Source: Clostridiales bacterium (GTDB lineage Bacteria > Bacillota > Clostridia > Oscillospirales > Ruminococcaceae). From it: 16,923 nt of DNA. Where the stretch lies: positions 1 through 16,923 of the forward strand of contig JAAZIT010000126.1 in the NCBI GenBank assembly GCA_012800685.1, in the 5' to 3' direction. This document shows positions 1 to 6,925 of this stretch, one piece after another (the stretch's first letter is position 1; each line of letters starts with the position of its first letter). Both the position numbers and the translations under genes were made by a program. The notes under the pieces were generated by a model that worked only from the letters and a program-made list of their open reading frames with translations, searched no databases and was not told the DNA's origin.

Positions 1-120
1 AATTTTACAATTTCAGCATTGCCAGTTCTTAAACTTTATATTTTACCGTTTCAACATTAAATATCAAGCTTAAAATTCTGTTTTTTCTTTAAAAAACCTG
101 TCTAGCCATTAACTTATTAT
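1..120. other. Window edge, no feature recognised
   Basis: AT-rich sequence beyond the dnaJ terminator. I see no open reading frame with an SD site, no strong promoter and no RNA gene here. It may be the spacer to a neighbouring gene outside the window. Confidence 0.5.
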
Positions 121-159
121 ATAAAAAAGCCTATCCTTTTAAGTCAAGGATAGGCTTTT
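121..159 (-). terminator. Rho-independent terminator of the dnaK operon
   Basis: A perfect 14-bp stem (125-138 pairing with 146-159) with a 7-nt loop lies 19 nt beyond the dnaJ stop codon. Read on the minus strand, the stem runs into TTTTTTAT. It closes the hrcA-grpE-dnaK-dnaJ transcript. The plus-strand flank is also T-rich, so it could work in both directions. Confidence 0.9.
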
Positions 160-178
160 AGTGTAATGATTTATGACT

Positions 179-1324
179 TTATTTAAATTTCTCTTTAATT
201 TTATCAAAAAAGCTTTGACGAGTAATATAGTTTTTTTGTTCCATAGACTTGTCAAACTCACGTAGAAGTTTTTCTTGATCCTTGCTCAAGTTCTTTGGAA
301 TTTCTACACTCACCTTAACATAATGGTCGCCCTTGTCTGCACGGTTAATCTTTTTAATTCCCTTTCCTCTTAAACGGAAAACCGTTCCACTTTGAGTTCC
401 AGAAGGAATATTATATTTAACCTTTCCGTCAACAGTTGGGACAACAACCTCATCACCTAAGGTAGCTTGTGCAAAGGTAATTGGGACATCTGTCCATACA
501 TCGTATCCATCACGCTCAAATATAGCATCAGGTCTAACTGTTACAGAAATATTTAGGTCTCCTGCTGGACCACCGTTTGTGCCAGCGTCACCTGCTCCTC
601 CAACCCTTAGTGTCTGTCCATCATCAATACCTGCTGGTATTTCAATATCTCTTGAAACAGCATTTCTAACCCTACCATTTCCAGAACACTTCTTACATGG
701 ATTGTCAATTATTTTACCCTTACCACTACATTTTGAACAAATTTGTTGTGATTGCATAGCACCAAATGGTGTTCTTTGAGTAATATTAACAGTACCTGTT
801 CCATGGCAATCTGGACAACTTTTTGTTGCTCCTGATTCTGAACCAGTTCCGTTACAATCTTTACAATTTTCCATTCTATTTACTCTTACGGAAGTCTTTT
901 TACCCTTACACGCTTCCATAAAATCAATAATAATATTTGCTCTAATATCCTGTCCTCGTTTAGCTGCATTTGGGTTTGCTCCTCTTCTTGAGCTTCCTCC
1001 AAATCCGCCACCGAAAAAGCTTTCAAAGATATCGCCTAAATCGTCAAAGCCACCGAATCCACCGAAGCCTCCGCCTTGCCCTGCACCATAGTTAGGGTCG
1101 ACACCAGCAAAACCAAACTGATCATATTTAGCTCTTTTTTCCTTATCAGAAAGAACCTCATATGCTTCATTTGCTTCCTTAAACTTAGCTTCGCACTCCT
1201 TATCATCTGGGTGGAGGTCAGGGTGATATTGCTTTGCAAGCTTACGATACGCCTTTTTTAGCTCGTCATCGGCAACGCCCTTAGACACGCCTAGGACTTC
1301 GTAATAATCTCGTTTATCTGCCAT
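179..1324 (-). CDS. dnaJ: Chaperone protein DnaJ (Hsp40)
   Basis: Cytosolic co-chaperone that delivers unfolded clients to DnaK and stimulates its ATPase. The 381-residue protein has the full type I layout. The J domain (about residues 5-70) carries the HPD triad at 34-36. A Gly/Phe-rich linker spans about 75-115. Four CxxCxGxG zinc-finger repeats start at C154, C170, C196 and C210. Two C-terminal beta domains follow. All eight zinc cysteines are present. The ATG has GGAGA 7 nt upstream. It is the last gene of the heat-shock operon, 131 nt after dnaK with a hairpin between them, so its level may be set partly by RNA processing or readthrough. Length is normal for the family, and I see no damage. 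Confidence 0.98.
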   Translation of the reverse strand: MADKRDYYEVLGVSKGVADDELKKAYRKLAKQYHPDLHPDDKECEAKFKEANEAYEVLSDKEKRAKYDQFGFAGVDPNYGAGQGGGFGGFGGFDDLGDIFESFFGGGFGGSSRRGANPNAAKRGQDIRANIIIDFMEACKGKKTSVRVNRMENCKDCNGTGSESGATKSCPDCHGTGTVNITQRTPFGAMQSQQICSKCSGKGKIIDNPCKKCSGNGRVRNAVSRDIEIPAGIDDGQTLRVGGAGDAGTNGGPAGDLNISVTVRPDAIFERDGYDVWTDVPITFAQATLGDEVVVPTVDGKVKYNIPSGTQSGTVFRLRGKGIKKINRADKGDHYVKVSVEIPKNLSKDQEKLLREFDKSMEQKNYITRQSFFDKIKEKFK

Positions 1325-1405
1325 ATAAATTTCTCCATTCTAATGCACTGATTTCCCTGTAATCATAACCACCAAATAAAAGGGGCATGAATTATTATGT
1401 AATAA

Positions 1406-1445
1406 CACTATATTACCTCCGCCATTATGACGGAGGTATATAGTG
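1406..1445 (-). other. Intercistronic stem-loop between dnaK and dnaJ
   Basis: Arms 1406-1421 and 1431-1445 pair over 15 bp with a single bulged T (1414); a CAT/ATG pairing may extend the stem into the 9-nt loop. The base contains ACCTCCG/CGGAGGT, which is GC-rich for this genome. On the minus strand it is followed by GTTATTACATAAT, not a U-run, so it is a poor intrinsic terminator. A processing or mRNA-stability element giving different dnaK and dnaJ levels is more likely. The function is inferred. Confidence 0.7.
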
Positions 1446-1455
1446 AATTTGCTAA

Positions 1456-3306
1456 TTATTCAGCATCAGTGAATTCAGCATCAATTACGTTATCGTCAGC
1501 TGAACCAGATGAAGTGTCTGTTGGGTTTCCACCCATATCAGCTGCACCACCCTCAGCCTGTTGCTGTTGAGCTGCCTCTTGGTATACCTTTGTAGCTACC
1601 TGTTGGAAGTCAGCCTCAAGCTCTTGCTGTTTAGCTTTAATAATTTCAATATCTTCGCCCTTTAGAGCTTCTTTTAGTGCTTCGATTTTTGCAGTTACTG
1701 AGGTCTTTTCAGACTCGCTAACCTTTTCGCCAAACTCTTCTAATGCTTTTTCGCACTGGAATACCATTTGGTCAGCACCATTTCTTGTGTCTACTTCGTC
1801 TTTTTTCTTTTTATCTTCTTCTGCAAATGCTTCTGCATCGTGAACAGCCTTATCAATATCATCCTTAGACATATTTGTTGATGATGTAATTGTAATATTC
1901 TGTTCTTTTCCAGTTCCTAAATCCTTAGCTGAAACGTGAACAATACCGTTAGCGTCAATGTCAAAGCTAACCTCAATTTGCGGAATTCCTCTTGGAGCAG
2001 GAGCAATACCGTCAAGACGGAACATTCCTAGCTCTTTATTATCCTTAGCAAATTCTCTTTCGCCCTGTAGAACTCTAATATCAACAGCAGACTGGTTGTC
2101 AGCAGCAGTAGAGAACACCTGTGATTTCTTTGTTGGGATAGTTGTGTTTCTTTCGATAATCTTTGTGCAAACACCACCCATTGTTTCTAGCCCTAGTGAA
2201 AGTGGAGTTACGTCAAGAAGAAGTAGTCCGTCCTTAACATCACCAGCTAGAACACCACCTTGGTATGCAGCGCCAATAGCAACACACTCATCAGGGTTAA
2301 TCCCCTTAAATGGTTCTTTACCAATAAATTTCTTAACAGCTTCAACAACTGCTGGAATTCTTGTTGAACCTCCAACCATAAGAACCTTATGGAGATCATT
2401 AGCTGAAAGTCCGCTATCTGAAAGTGCCTGTCTAACAGGACCCATTGTAGCCTCAACTAAGTCGGCTGTCATTTGGTTAAACTTAGCCTGTGTAAGTGTT
2501 AGCTCAAGGTGCTTTGGTCCAGTTTCATCAACTGAAATAAATGGAAGTGAAATAGTTGTCGAGGTAGTAGCAGAAAGCTCAATCTTAGCCTTTTCAGCGT
2601 CAACCTTTAGTCTTTGCATAGCCATTTTATCCTTAGTTAAATCAATGCCCTCTTGAGATTTAAATTCAGAAACCATCCACTGGATAATCTTGTCATCAAA
2701 GTCATCTCCACCAAGCTTGTTGTTACCAGCAGTTGAAAGAACCTCTGTAACACCGTCGCCCATTTCGATAACTGAAACGTCAAATGTACCACCACCAAGG
2801 TCGTAAACCATAACCTTTTGGTCGTCTTCCTTGTCAATACCATATGCCAAAGCAGCAGCAGTTGGCTCATTTATAATTCTTTTAACTGTTAGACCAGCAA
2901 TTTGACCAGCGTCCTTAGTTGCTTGTCTTTGTGCGTCTGTAAAGTAAGCAGGAACTGTAATAACAGCCTCTGTTACCTTTTCACCTAGGTATGATTCAGC
3001 ATCAGTTTTTAGCTTTTGCAAAATCATTGCTGAAATTTCCTGTGGTGTGTATTCTTTCCCAGCCATATGAGCTTTAAAATCGCTACCCATATGTCTCTTA
3101 ATAGAAAGAACTGTGTTTTCATAGTTTGTTACAGCCTGTCTTTTAGCAACCTGTCCAACTAATCTATCTCCTGTTTTTGAAACACCTACTACTGAAGGTG
3201 TTGTTCTAGCGCCTTCGCTGTTAGCAATAACAACTGATTCTCCGCCTTCCATAACTGCAACGCAAGAGTTTGTTGTTCCTAAGTCAATACCAATAACTTT
3301 TCCCAT
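1456..3306 (-). CDS. dnaK: Chaperone protein DnaK (Hsp70)
   Basis: ATP-driven Hsp70 chaperone that folds and refolds cytosolic proteins with DnaJ and GrpE. The 616-residue protein shows IDLGTTNS at about 7-14, DLGGGTFDVS at 169-178, the phosphate-2 region NEPTAAALAYG at 146-156, VGGSTRIP at 311-318, and the interdomain linker LLLLDV at 361-366. A beta substrate-binding domain and an acidic helical lid follow, ending in VIDAEFTDAE. It appears to lack the N-terminal insertion of Gram-negative DnaK, which fits a Firmicute. I chose the ATG at 3306 because GAAAGG lies 11 nt upstream. An in-frame ATG seven codons earlier (3327) has no SD, and its extra residues do not resemble a DnaK N-terminus. 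It lies between grpE and dnaJ in the classical order. Confidence 0.98.
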   Translation of the reverse strand: MGKVIGIDLGTTNSCVAVMEGGESVVIANSEGARTTPSVVGVSKTGDRLVGQVAKRQAVTNYENTVLSIKRHMGSDFKAHMAGKEYTPQEISAMILQKLKTDAESYLGEKVTEAVITVPAYFTDAQRQATKDAGQIAGLTVKRIINEPTAAALAYGIDKEDDQKVMVYDLGGGTFDVSVIEMGDGVTEVLSTAGNNKLGGDDFDDKIIQWMVSEFKSQEGIDLTKDKMAMQRLKVDAEKAKIELSATTSTTISLPFISVDETGPKHLELTLTQAKFNQMTADLVEATMGPVRQALSDSGLSANDLHKVLMVGGSTRIPAVVEAVKKFIGKEPFKGINPDECVAIGAAYQGGVLAGDVKDGLLLLDVTPLSLGLETMGGVCTKIIERNTTIPTKKSQVFSTAADNQSAVDIRVLQGEREFAKDNKELGMFRLDGIAPAPRGIPQIEVSFDIDANGIVHVSAKDLGTGKEQNITITSSTNMSKDDIDKAVHDAEAFAEEDKKKKDEVDTRNGADQMVFQCEKALEEFGEKVSESEKTSVTAKIEALKEALKGEDIEIIKAKQQELEADFQQVATKVYQEAAQQQQAEGGAADMGGNPTDTSSGSADDNVIDAEFTDAE

Positions 3307-3344
3307 AAAATTATCAACCTTTCTCATTTTTGGTTTATATAAAT

Positions 3345-3366
3345 TTATTATTAATTTTAATAATAA
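3345..3366 (-). repeat. AT-only inverted repeat in the grpE-dnaK gap
   Basis: A perfect 10-bp inverted repeat (TTATTATTAA and its complement) with a 2-nt centre sits in the dnaK leader. It consists only of A and T, so the hairpin would be weak. It may be an mRNA processing site or chance in AT-rich DNA. Confidence 0.4.
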
Positions 3367-3389
3367 CTAATATTTGTTTTCTCTACTAT

Positions 3390-3953
3390 TTAAGGATTTG
3401 CTACCACTACCATTGCGTAGCGAATTACCTTGTCTCCGATTTTATAGCCCTTTTGAAAGCATGAGCATACTATGTTTTCACCATAATTCTCATCCTCTAC
3501 TTGATTAATTGCGTTAGCCTCATTTGGATCAAATTCTTTTCCAACCGGATCAATAACCTCTACTCCAAGTCTCTTTAACGACTCTGAAAACTGATTAAAT
3601 ATCATTTCAATACCTTGTTTATAGTTTTCATCAGCTGTCTCAACCGCTAAAGCTCTCTCAAAATTATCTATAATCGGAAGTATTTCGGAAACAGTGTTCC
3701 CCTTTACTACTCCAGTTAGCTCAATTCTCTCCTTTGAACTTCTTTTCCTGAAATTGTCGTATTCAGCCATGAGTCTGAGATATTTTTCCTTTTGCTCCTC
3801 AAGCTCTCTTTTCGCCTTACTCAATTCTGTCTCCTCCTCAGATACCTCCGTCTCCTCAACTTTTCCCTCGAGGGACTCTTCTGTCTCCTCTGAAGAAGGT
3901 TCTCTTTCTAAAATTTCTTCTGTCTCATTAGTTTCTTTGATTTTATCTCCCAT
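3390..3953 (-). CDS. grpE: Nucleotide exchange factor GrpE
   Basis: Homodimeric cytosolic factor that releases ADP from DnaK. The 187 residues have an acidic, disordered-looking N-terminus (1-45, rich in E and S). A long coiled-coil helix (about 46-85, with KYLRLMAEYDNFRKRS) and the C-terminal beta domain follow. The GrpE signature region is visible as VEVIDPVGKEFDPN and the ending as GYKIGDKVIRYAMVVVANP. The region after FDPN reads EANAI where many family members have LHEAV. I chose the ATG at 3953, 4 nt after the hrcA stop, because AGGAGG lies 12 nt upstream within the last hrcA codons. An in-frame ATG at 3977 overlaps hrcA, lacks a good SD and would add eight basic residues. The overlap suggests translational coupling with hrcA. 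Confidence 0.95.
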   Translation of the reverse strand: MGDKIKETNETEEILEREPSSEETEESLEGKVEETEVSEEETELSKAKRELEEQKEKYLRLMAEYDNFRKRSSKERIELTGVVKGNTVSEILPIIDNFERALAVETADENYKQGIEMIFNQFSESLKRLGVEVIDPVGKEFDPNEANAINQVEDENYGENIVCSCFQKGYKIGDKVIRYAMVVVANP

Positions 3954-3957
3954 TTTT

Positions 3958-4983
3958 CTAGGTTTCCTCCTCGTCATCGTCTTCGGACATTAGCTGGGTA
4001 ATCTTGTTTGTAAAATATTCAAGATACGGTATAAATTTTTGATAATCAAGCCTCATTGGCCCTATCAAACCTAATGTTCCCGCTGTCTTTCCCTTTTTCT
4101 CATAGGATGATGTAATTAAGCTTGAATTGTTAATTATAAAGCTATCTGCCTCAGGTGCAAACATTACATGAAGTCCGCTAAAGGATTCATCAAGTAGCTT
4201 TGCTATCTCCTTCTTGTTGTCAAGAAATGTAATAATCTCATTTTGATCAAATTCCTTACAGGTTAACAAATTCTTTTCACCCGACATTGTTACATCTTTT
4301 CCACCTATTTCTTGAGACATACTATATATCTCAGCGATTAATGGAGAAAGCGTCATCATATAGGTTCCCATTGCTTCTTCAAGCCGTTCTAACAGCTCAT
4401 CAGAAATATCGTCAATAGCAATTCCCTCAAGATGTTCAGCCATGAAGTTTGAGAAAAACTCAAGTTGTTCAGTGGTTAAGTCAAACTGCAATCTACAAAT
4501 CTTGTTCTTAATTGAACCAGATGAAGTTATAAGCAGTATTACGTACATCCGCTTCCCCGTTGGAATAACCTCTACCTTTGATATTATTGAAAACCTTGGA
4601 GCTGAGTTTGAAACAACCGTAGCGCATTTGGTTATTTCAGCTAATGCCGCAGATGCCGACTCAATGATTTCATCTTCACTGGTAAAATCCTCGGGAATCA
4701 TTGCATCAAGTATGTCAATTTCTTCCTTGGAGAGCGGATTTCTATCCATAAGCTGATCTACATATAGTCTATACCCATTGTATGTGGGTATACGCCCTGC
4801 TGATGTGTGGGGTTGTTCTAAATAGCCTTGCTTCTCAAGCTCTGCCATTTCATTTCGGATTGTTGCTGATGATGCCTTTACGTACTTCATAACCGCCTTA
4901 GAACCTACAGGCTCACCTGTAACAATATACTCATCAACAACTGCTGTTAAAATACTAACTTTTCTATCATCCAAATCACACAC
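3958..4983 (-). CDS. hrcA: Heat-inducible transcription repressor HrcA
   Basis: Represses class I heat-shock genes by binding CIRCE; a perfect CIRCE lies 45-71 nt upstream, so it should autoregulate. The protein has up to 341 residues. An N-terminal winged helix covers about 5-75 (VDEYIVTGEPVGSKAV, ATIRNEMAELEKQGYL, HTSAGRIPTYNGYR). A GAF-like dimerisation domain and the C-terminal GLIGPMRLDY motif follow. The start is uncertain. The GTG at 4983 has GGAGG only 2 nt away, which is too close. A TTG at 4974 (three codons in) has the same SD at about 10 nt and would begin LDDRKVSIL, nearer to the usual HrcA N-terminus. I report the longer form. It is the first gene of the operon. Confidence 0.96.
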   Translation of the reverse strand: MCDLDDRKVSILTAVVDEYIVTGEPVGSKAVMKYVKASSATIRNEMAELEKQGYLEQPHTSAGRIPTYNGYRLYVDQLMDRNPLSKEEIDILDAMIPEDFTSEDEIIESASAALAEITKCATVVSNSAPRFSIISKVEVIPTGKRMYVILLITSSGSIKNKICRLQFDLTTEQLEFFSNFMAEHLEGIAIDDISDELLERLEEAMGTYMMTLSPLIAEIYSMSQEIGGKDVTMSGEKNLLTCKEFDQNEIITFLDNKKEIAKLLDESFSGLHVMFAPEADSFIINNSSLITSSYEKKGKTAGTLGLIGPMRLDYQKFIPYLEYFTNKITQLMSEDDDEEET

Positions 4984-5027
4984 CCCTCCCTAAGCATTCT
5001 GTTTTTAGCACTGTAATGTTTTAAGTG

Positions 5028-5054
5028 TTAGCACTCCCACTCCTCGAGTGCTAA
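5028..5054 (-). promoter_or_regulatory. CIRCE operator (HrcA binding site)
   Basis: Perfect TTAGCACTC (5028-5036), 9-nt spacer, GAGTGCTAA (5046-5054): the consensus inverted repeat with no mismatches. It starts at the edge of the -10 region of the heat-shock promoter, so bound HrcA would block initiation. In the RNA it would also form a hairpin at the 5' end of the message. Confidence 0.97.
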
Positions 5055-5087
5055 TTATAGTTTAATACCTTTTTCTCATTCTGTCAA
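5054..5087 (-). promoter_or_regulatory. Sigma-A promoter of the hrcA operon
   Basis: On the minus strand a perfect TTGACA -35 (5087-5082) is followed after 17 nt by TAAACT (5064-5059). A consensus TATAAT (5059-5054) lies at a 22-nt spacing, which is too long unless another -35 is used. Transcription would start within CIRCE. Confidence 0.8.
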
Positions 5088-5431
5088 GTAGTTTTTATAT
5101 AAATTTTAAGCCTTTTTCTGTTTAATATTTTGTGTAACATAGACAAATTCGATTAAATTCTTCATAAAACGGCAGTTTTAATGAACAGGGTTTTATATTA
5201 ATTTGTCTAAATAATCTAAATTTATGCAAAACAAAAGGGCAACACAATATAAATCATGTCACCCGTTCGGTTTTTTAATTCTTAAATCGGAGAGGGTTTG
5301 GTGGTTTTCGAAACATATCGCTTCGAATTGTTTAAATAATGCTTTTGTTTATACATTTACTAAACACCAAAACTATTTTCAAAAGATTTTAAATACTCAA
5401 ACTCTCTTTTACAGTATATGGTGTTTTGGAT
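5088..5431. other. Non-coding gap with scattered inverted repeats
   Basis: About 340 nt with no supported gene. AGACAAATT (5141-5149) and AATTTGTCT (5200-5208) form a 9-bp inverted repeat around 50 nt, and ATAAAAC/GTTTTAT pair inside it, so a loose stem-loop is possible. TTCGAA occurs twice (5307-5312 and 5322-5327). I see no strong terminator for the minus-strand gene that ends at 5432, so its 3' end is unresolved. Confidence 0.4.
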
Positions 5432-5884
5432 TTAAGTGCTACACTTTAGCCCTTGCATAAATCCGTCAACCTCAATACATGATACATCACCGCCAATAAG
5501 CACACCTTCATATATCATAATATTACATACCATGTTCTTTTTGTGCTCAGGATAGTTTTTCACCTCATATGTAAAAATCTCAACTGTTTTACCTTTATAT
5601 TTCGCTAGGTCGAAGCCTTGCTCCTTCTGCATTGAGTTGTACTCTTTATACACGTCATTAAATTCAGAGGGAATAATTACTACCTTGCATTCTAAATACT
5701 CTGCTGAAACCTCCCAGCCCATTTCTGATAAAAAGCTTTGTCTGTCCTTTTCATTTTTCATGGTGTATTCCTGATTTTTTCCGCCAGTTAAGACTATCAT
5801 AATTACAATAATTGCAAGAATAACAGCACCTGCTGCAAGCAGCACAAACCCTGGCTTTCTCACCTTAAAGGTTTTAATAAACAT
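5432..5884 (-). CDS. Membrane-anchored DUF4830-like protein, unknown function
   Basis: A 150-residue protein of unknown function. A basic N-terminus (MFIKTFKVRKPG) precedes one hydrophobic segment (about 12-33), giving a signal anchor with the rest probably outside. The following domain has a pattern I associate with DUF4830 of clostridia: a GWEVS segment near residue 57, then VVIIPSEFNDVYKEYN, QGFDLAKYKGK, a tyrosine-rich YEVKNYPEH, and IGGDVSCIEVDGFMQGL at the end. The family call is from memory and moderate. GGGAAGA lies just upstream of the ATG. It is transcribed away from the rsuA-type gene across a 139-nt divergent spacer. Two cysteines (C119 and C136) could pair if the domain is extracellular. 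Confidence 0.7.
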   Translation of the reverse strand: MFIKTFKVRKPGFVLLAAGAVILAIIVIMIVLTGGKNQEYTMKNEKDRQSFLSEMGWEVSAEYLECKVVIIPSEFNDVYKEYNSMQKEQGFDLAKYKGKTVEIFTYEVKNYPEHKKNMVCNIMIYEGVLIGGDVSCIEVDGFMQGLKCST

Positions 5885-5923
5885 ATCTCTTCCCTGCTTT
5901 CATACTAGTTTTGTTAATGTATA

Positions 5924-5937
5924 TGTCCTAAAGGACA
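5924..5937. promoter_or_regulatory. Inverted repeat TGTCCT-AA-AGGACA in divergent spacer
   Basis: A perfect 6-bp inverted repeat with a 2-nt centre lies between the divergently read DUF4830-like and rsuA-type genes, 17 nt upstream of the rsuA -35. It is short, so it could be an operator or chance. Confidence 0.3.
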
Positions 5938-5953
5938 AATTAATGACAAACCC

Positions 5954-5982
5954 TTTAAAATTTTATTGTTTTATGTTATAAT
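5954..5982 (+). promoter_or_regulatory. Promoter of the rsuA-type gene
   Basis: Consensus TATAAT (5977-5982) is preceded by TGT, giving an extended -10. TTTAAA (5954-5959) lies at a 17-nt spacing as a weak -35. The start codon is about 40 nt downstream. Confidence 0.65.
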
Positions 5983-6023
5983 CATCATAGAAAATAATTA
6001 ATAAGTTTATTAAGGAGCTAGCT

Positions 6024-6746
6024 ATGGCTGAACTAATGCGACTAGACAGATTTATATCATCTCAAGTTGGTAATTTGTCACGAAAAGACGTCAAAGAACT
6101 TTGCAAAAAAAATCTAATTACTGTTAATGGTATTCCTGCCAAAAGGTCTGACGATAAAGTTAATCCTAAATTAGATATTATATCTGTAAAAGGCAATGAA
6201 ATTTCATACAATAAGTATATATATATTATGCTAAATAAACCTCAGGGATATGTTTGTTCAACAAGAGACGGACTGTCGCCAACAGTTCTTTCTCTTCTTC
6301 CAAAAGAGCTTCAAAGAAAGGGACTTTTTCCTGCTGGACGGCTTGACAAGGACACTGAGGGCTTTGTTCTAATTACCGATGACGGCGAGCTTTCTCACAA
6401 AATGCTTTCGCCCAAAAATCATGTCCCAAAAAAGTATTATGTTGAACTTGAAAAGCCAATTGGAAATGATTATATTAAAATATTCTCATCAGGGATGGAA
6501 ATTGATAACGGAGATATTTGTAAACCCTCAGAGCTGATTCCAATTAGTAACAACCCAAATTCTTGTTATGTAATTCTTCATCAGGGAATGTATCATCAAG
6601 TTAAGCGTATGTTTGAAACCCTAGGAAACAAAGTGGTTTTTCTTAAACGAATTTCTATCGGAGGGCTCTCTTTAGACGAAAATTTGGCGCTTGGAGAGTG
6701 GTTGGTACTTTTGCACAAAGATGTTGAAAGAATTTTGTTGATTTAA
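6024..6746 (+). CDS. rsuA: RsuA-type 16S rRNA pseudouridine synthase
   Basis: Converts a uridine of 16S rRNA (U516 in the E. coli enzyme) to pseudouridine during 30S assembly. The 240-residue protein has an N-terminal S4 RNA-binding domain (about 4-60, LDRFISSQVGNLSRKDVKEL and ITVNG). The catalytic domain has the GRLDKDTEG motif at 105-113, whose first Asp (D108) is the expected catalytic residue. It also has LNKPQGYVCST, LSPKNHVPKKYYV and HQGMYHQVKRMFETLGNKV. The HVPKKYYV segment favours RsuA over RluB/RluF, although the exact target cannot be read from sequence. AAGGAG lies 6 nt before the ATG. It appears monocistronic, with its own promoter and no clear terminator before the next promoter. 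Confidence 0.9.
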   Translation: MAELMRLDRFISSQVGNLSRKDVKELCKKNLITVNGIPAKRSDDKVNPKLDIISVKGNEISYNKYIYIMLNKPQGYVCSTRDGLSPTVLSLLPKELQRKGLFPAGRLDKDTEGFVLITDDGELSHKMLSPKNHVPKKYYVELEKPIGNDYIKIFSSGMEIDNGDICKPSELIPISNNPNSCYVILHQGMYHQVKRMFETLGNKVVFLKRISIGGLSLDENLALGEWLVLLHKDVERILLI

Positions 6747-6833
6747 TTCTTGAAAGTTCTTGACATTGAAATTTTTAGTGAATATTCGTCAATATAAATA
6801 AATGAACATTTTAATCTTTAGTTAAAAGTACAC

Positions 6834-6862
6834 TTGAATAACTGGGATTAATTTGTTATTAT
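6834..6862 (+). promoter_or_regulatory. Promoter of the ugpC/msmK-type gene
   Basis: TTGAAT (6834-6839), a 17-nt spacer and TATTAT (6857-6862), with an extended TGT just before the -10. This leaves a leader of about 55 nt. A TTGACA at 6760-6765 also stands in this gap, but no good -10 follows it at 16-18 nt. Confidence 0.65.
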
Positions 6863-6925
6863 TATAACATAGCTAATTTAAAATACAATTAGTATAAATA
6901 AATAACAGGGAGGTCCTTTTAAGAG

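Noticed and set aside
1958..2656. 232-codon plus-strand frame inside dnaK
   Set aside because: It is exactly antisense to conserved dnaK codons, is rich in Ser/Ile/Leu as expected of a shadow frame, and has no SD or recognisable domain.
3307..3327. Seven-codon N-terminal extension of dnaK
   Set aside because: The earlier ATG has no SD, and the GAAAGG inside the extension is the SD for the canonical MGKVIGIDLG start.
4442..4756. 104-codon plus-strand frame inside hrcA
   Set aside because: Antisense shadow of a conserved gene with no SD or domain.
5224..5460. 78-codon plus-strand frame in the gap and over the end of the DUF4830-like gene
   Set aside because: Aromatic- and Cys-rich composition typical of AT-rich non-coding DNA, no SD, no promoter, and it overlaps a better gene.
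6760..6788. TTGACA-based promoter after the rsuA-type gene
   Set aside because: The hexamer at the right spacing is TATTCG, a poor -10; the site at 6834-6862 is better.
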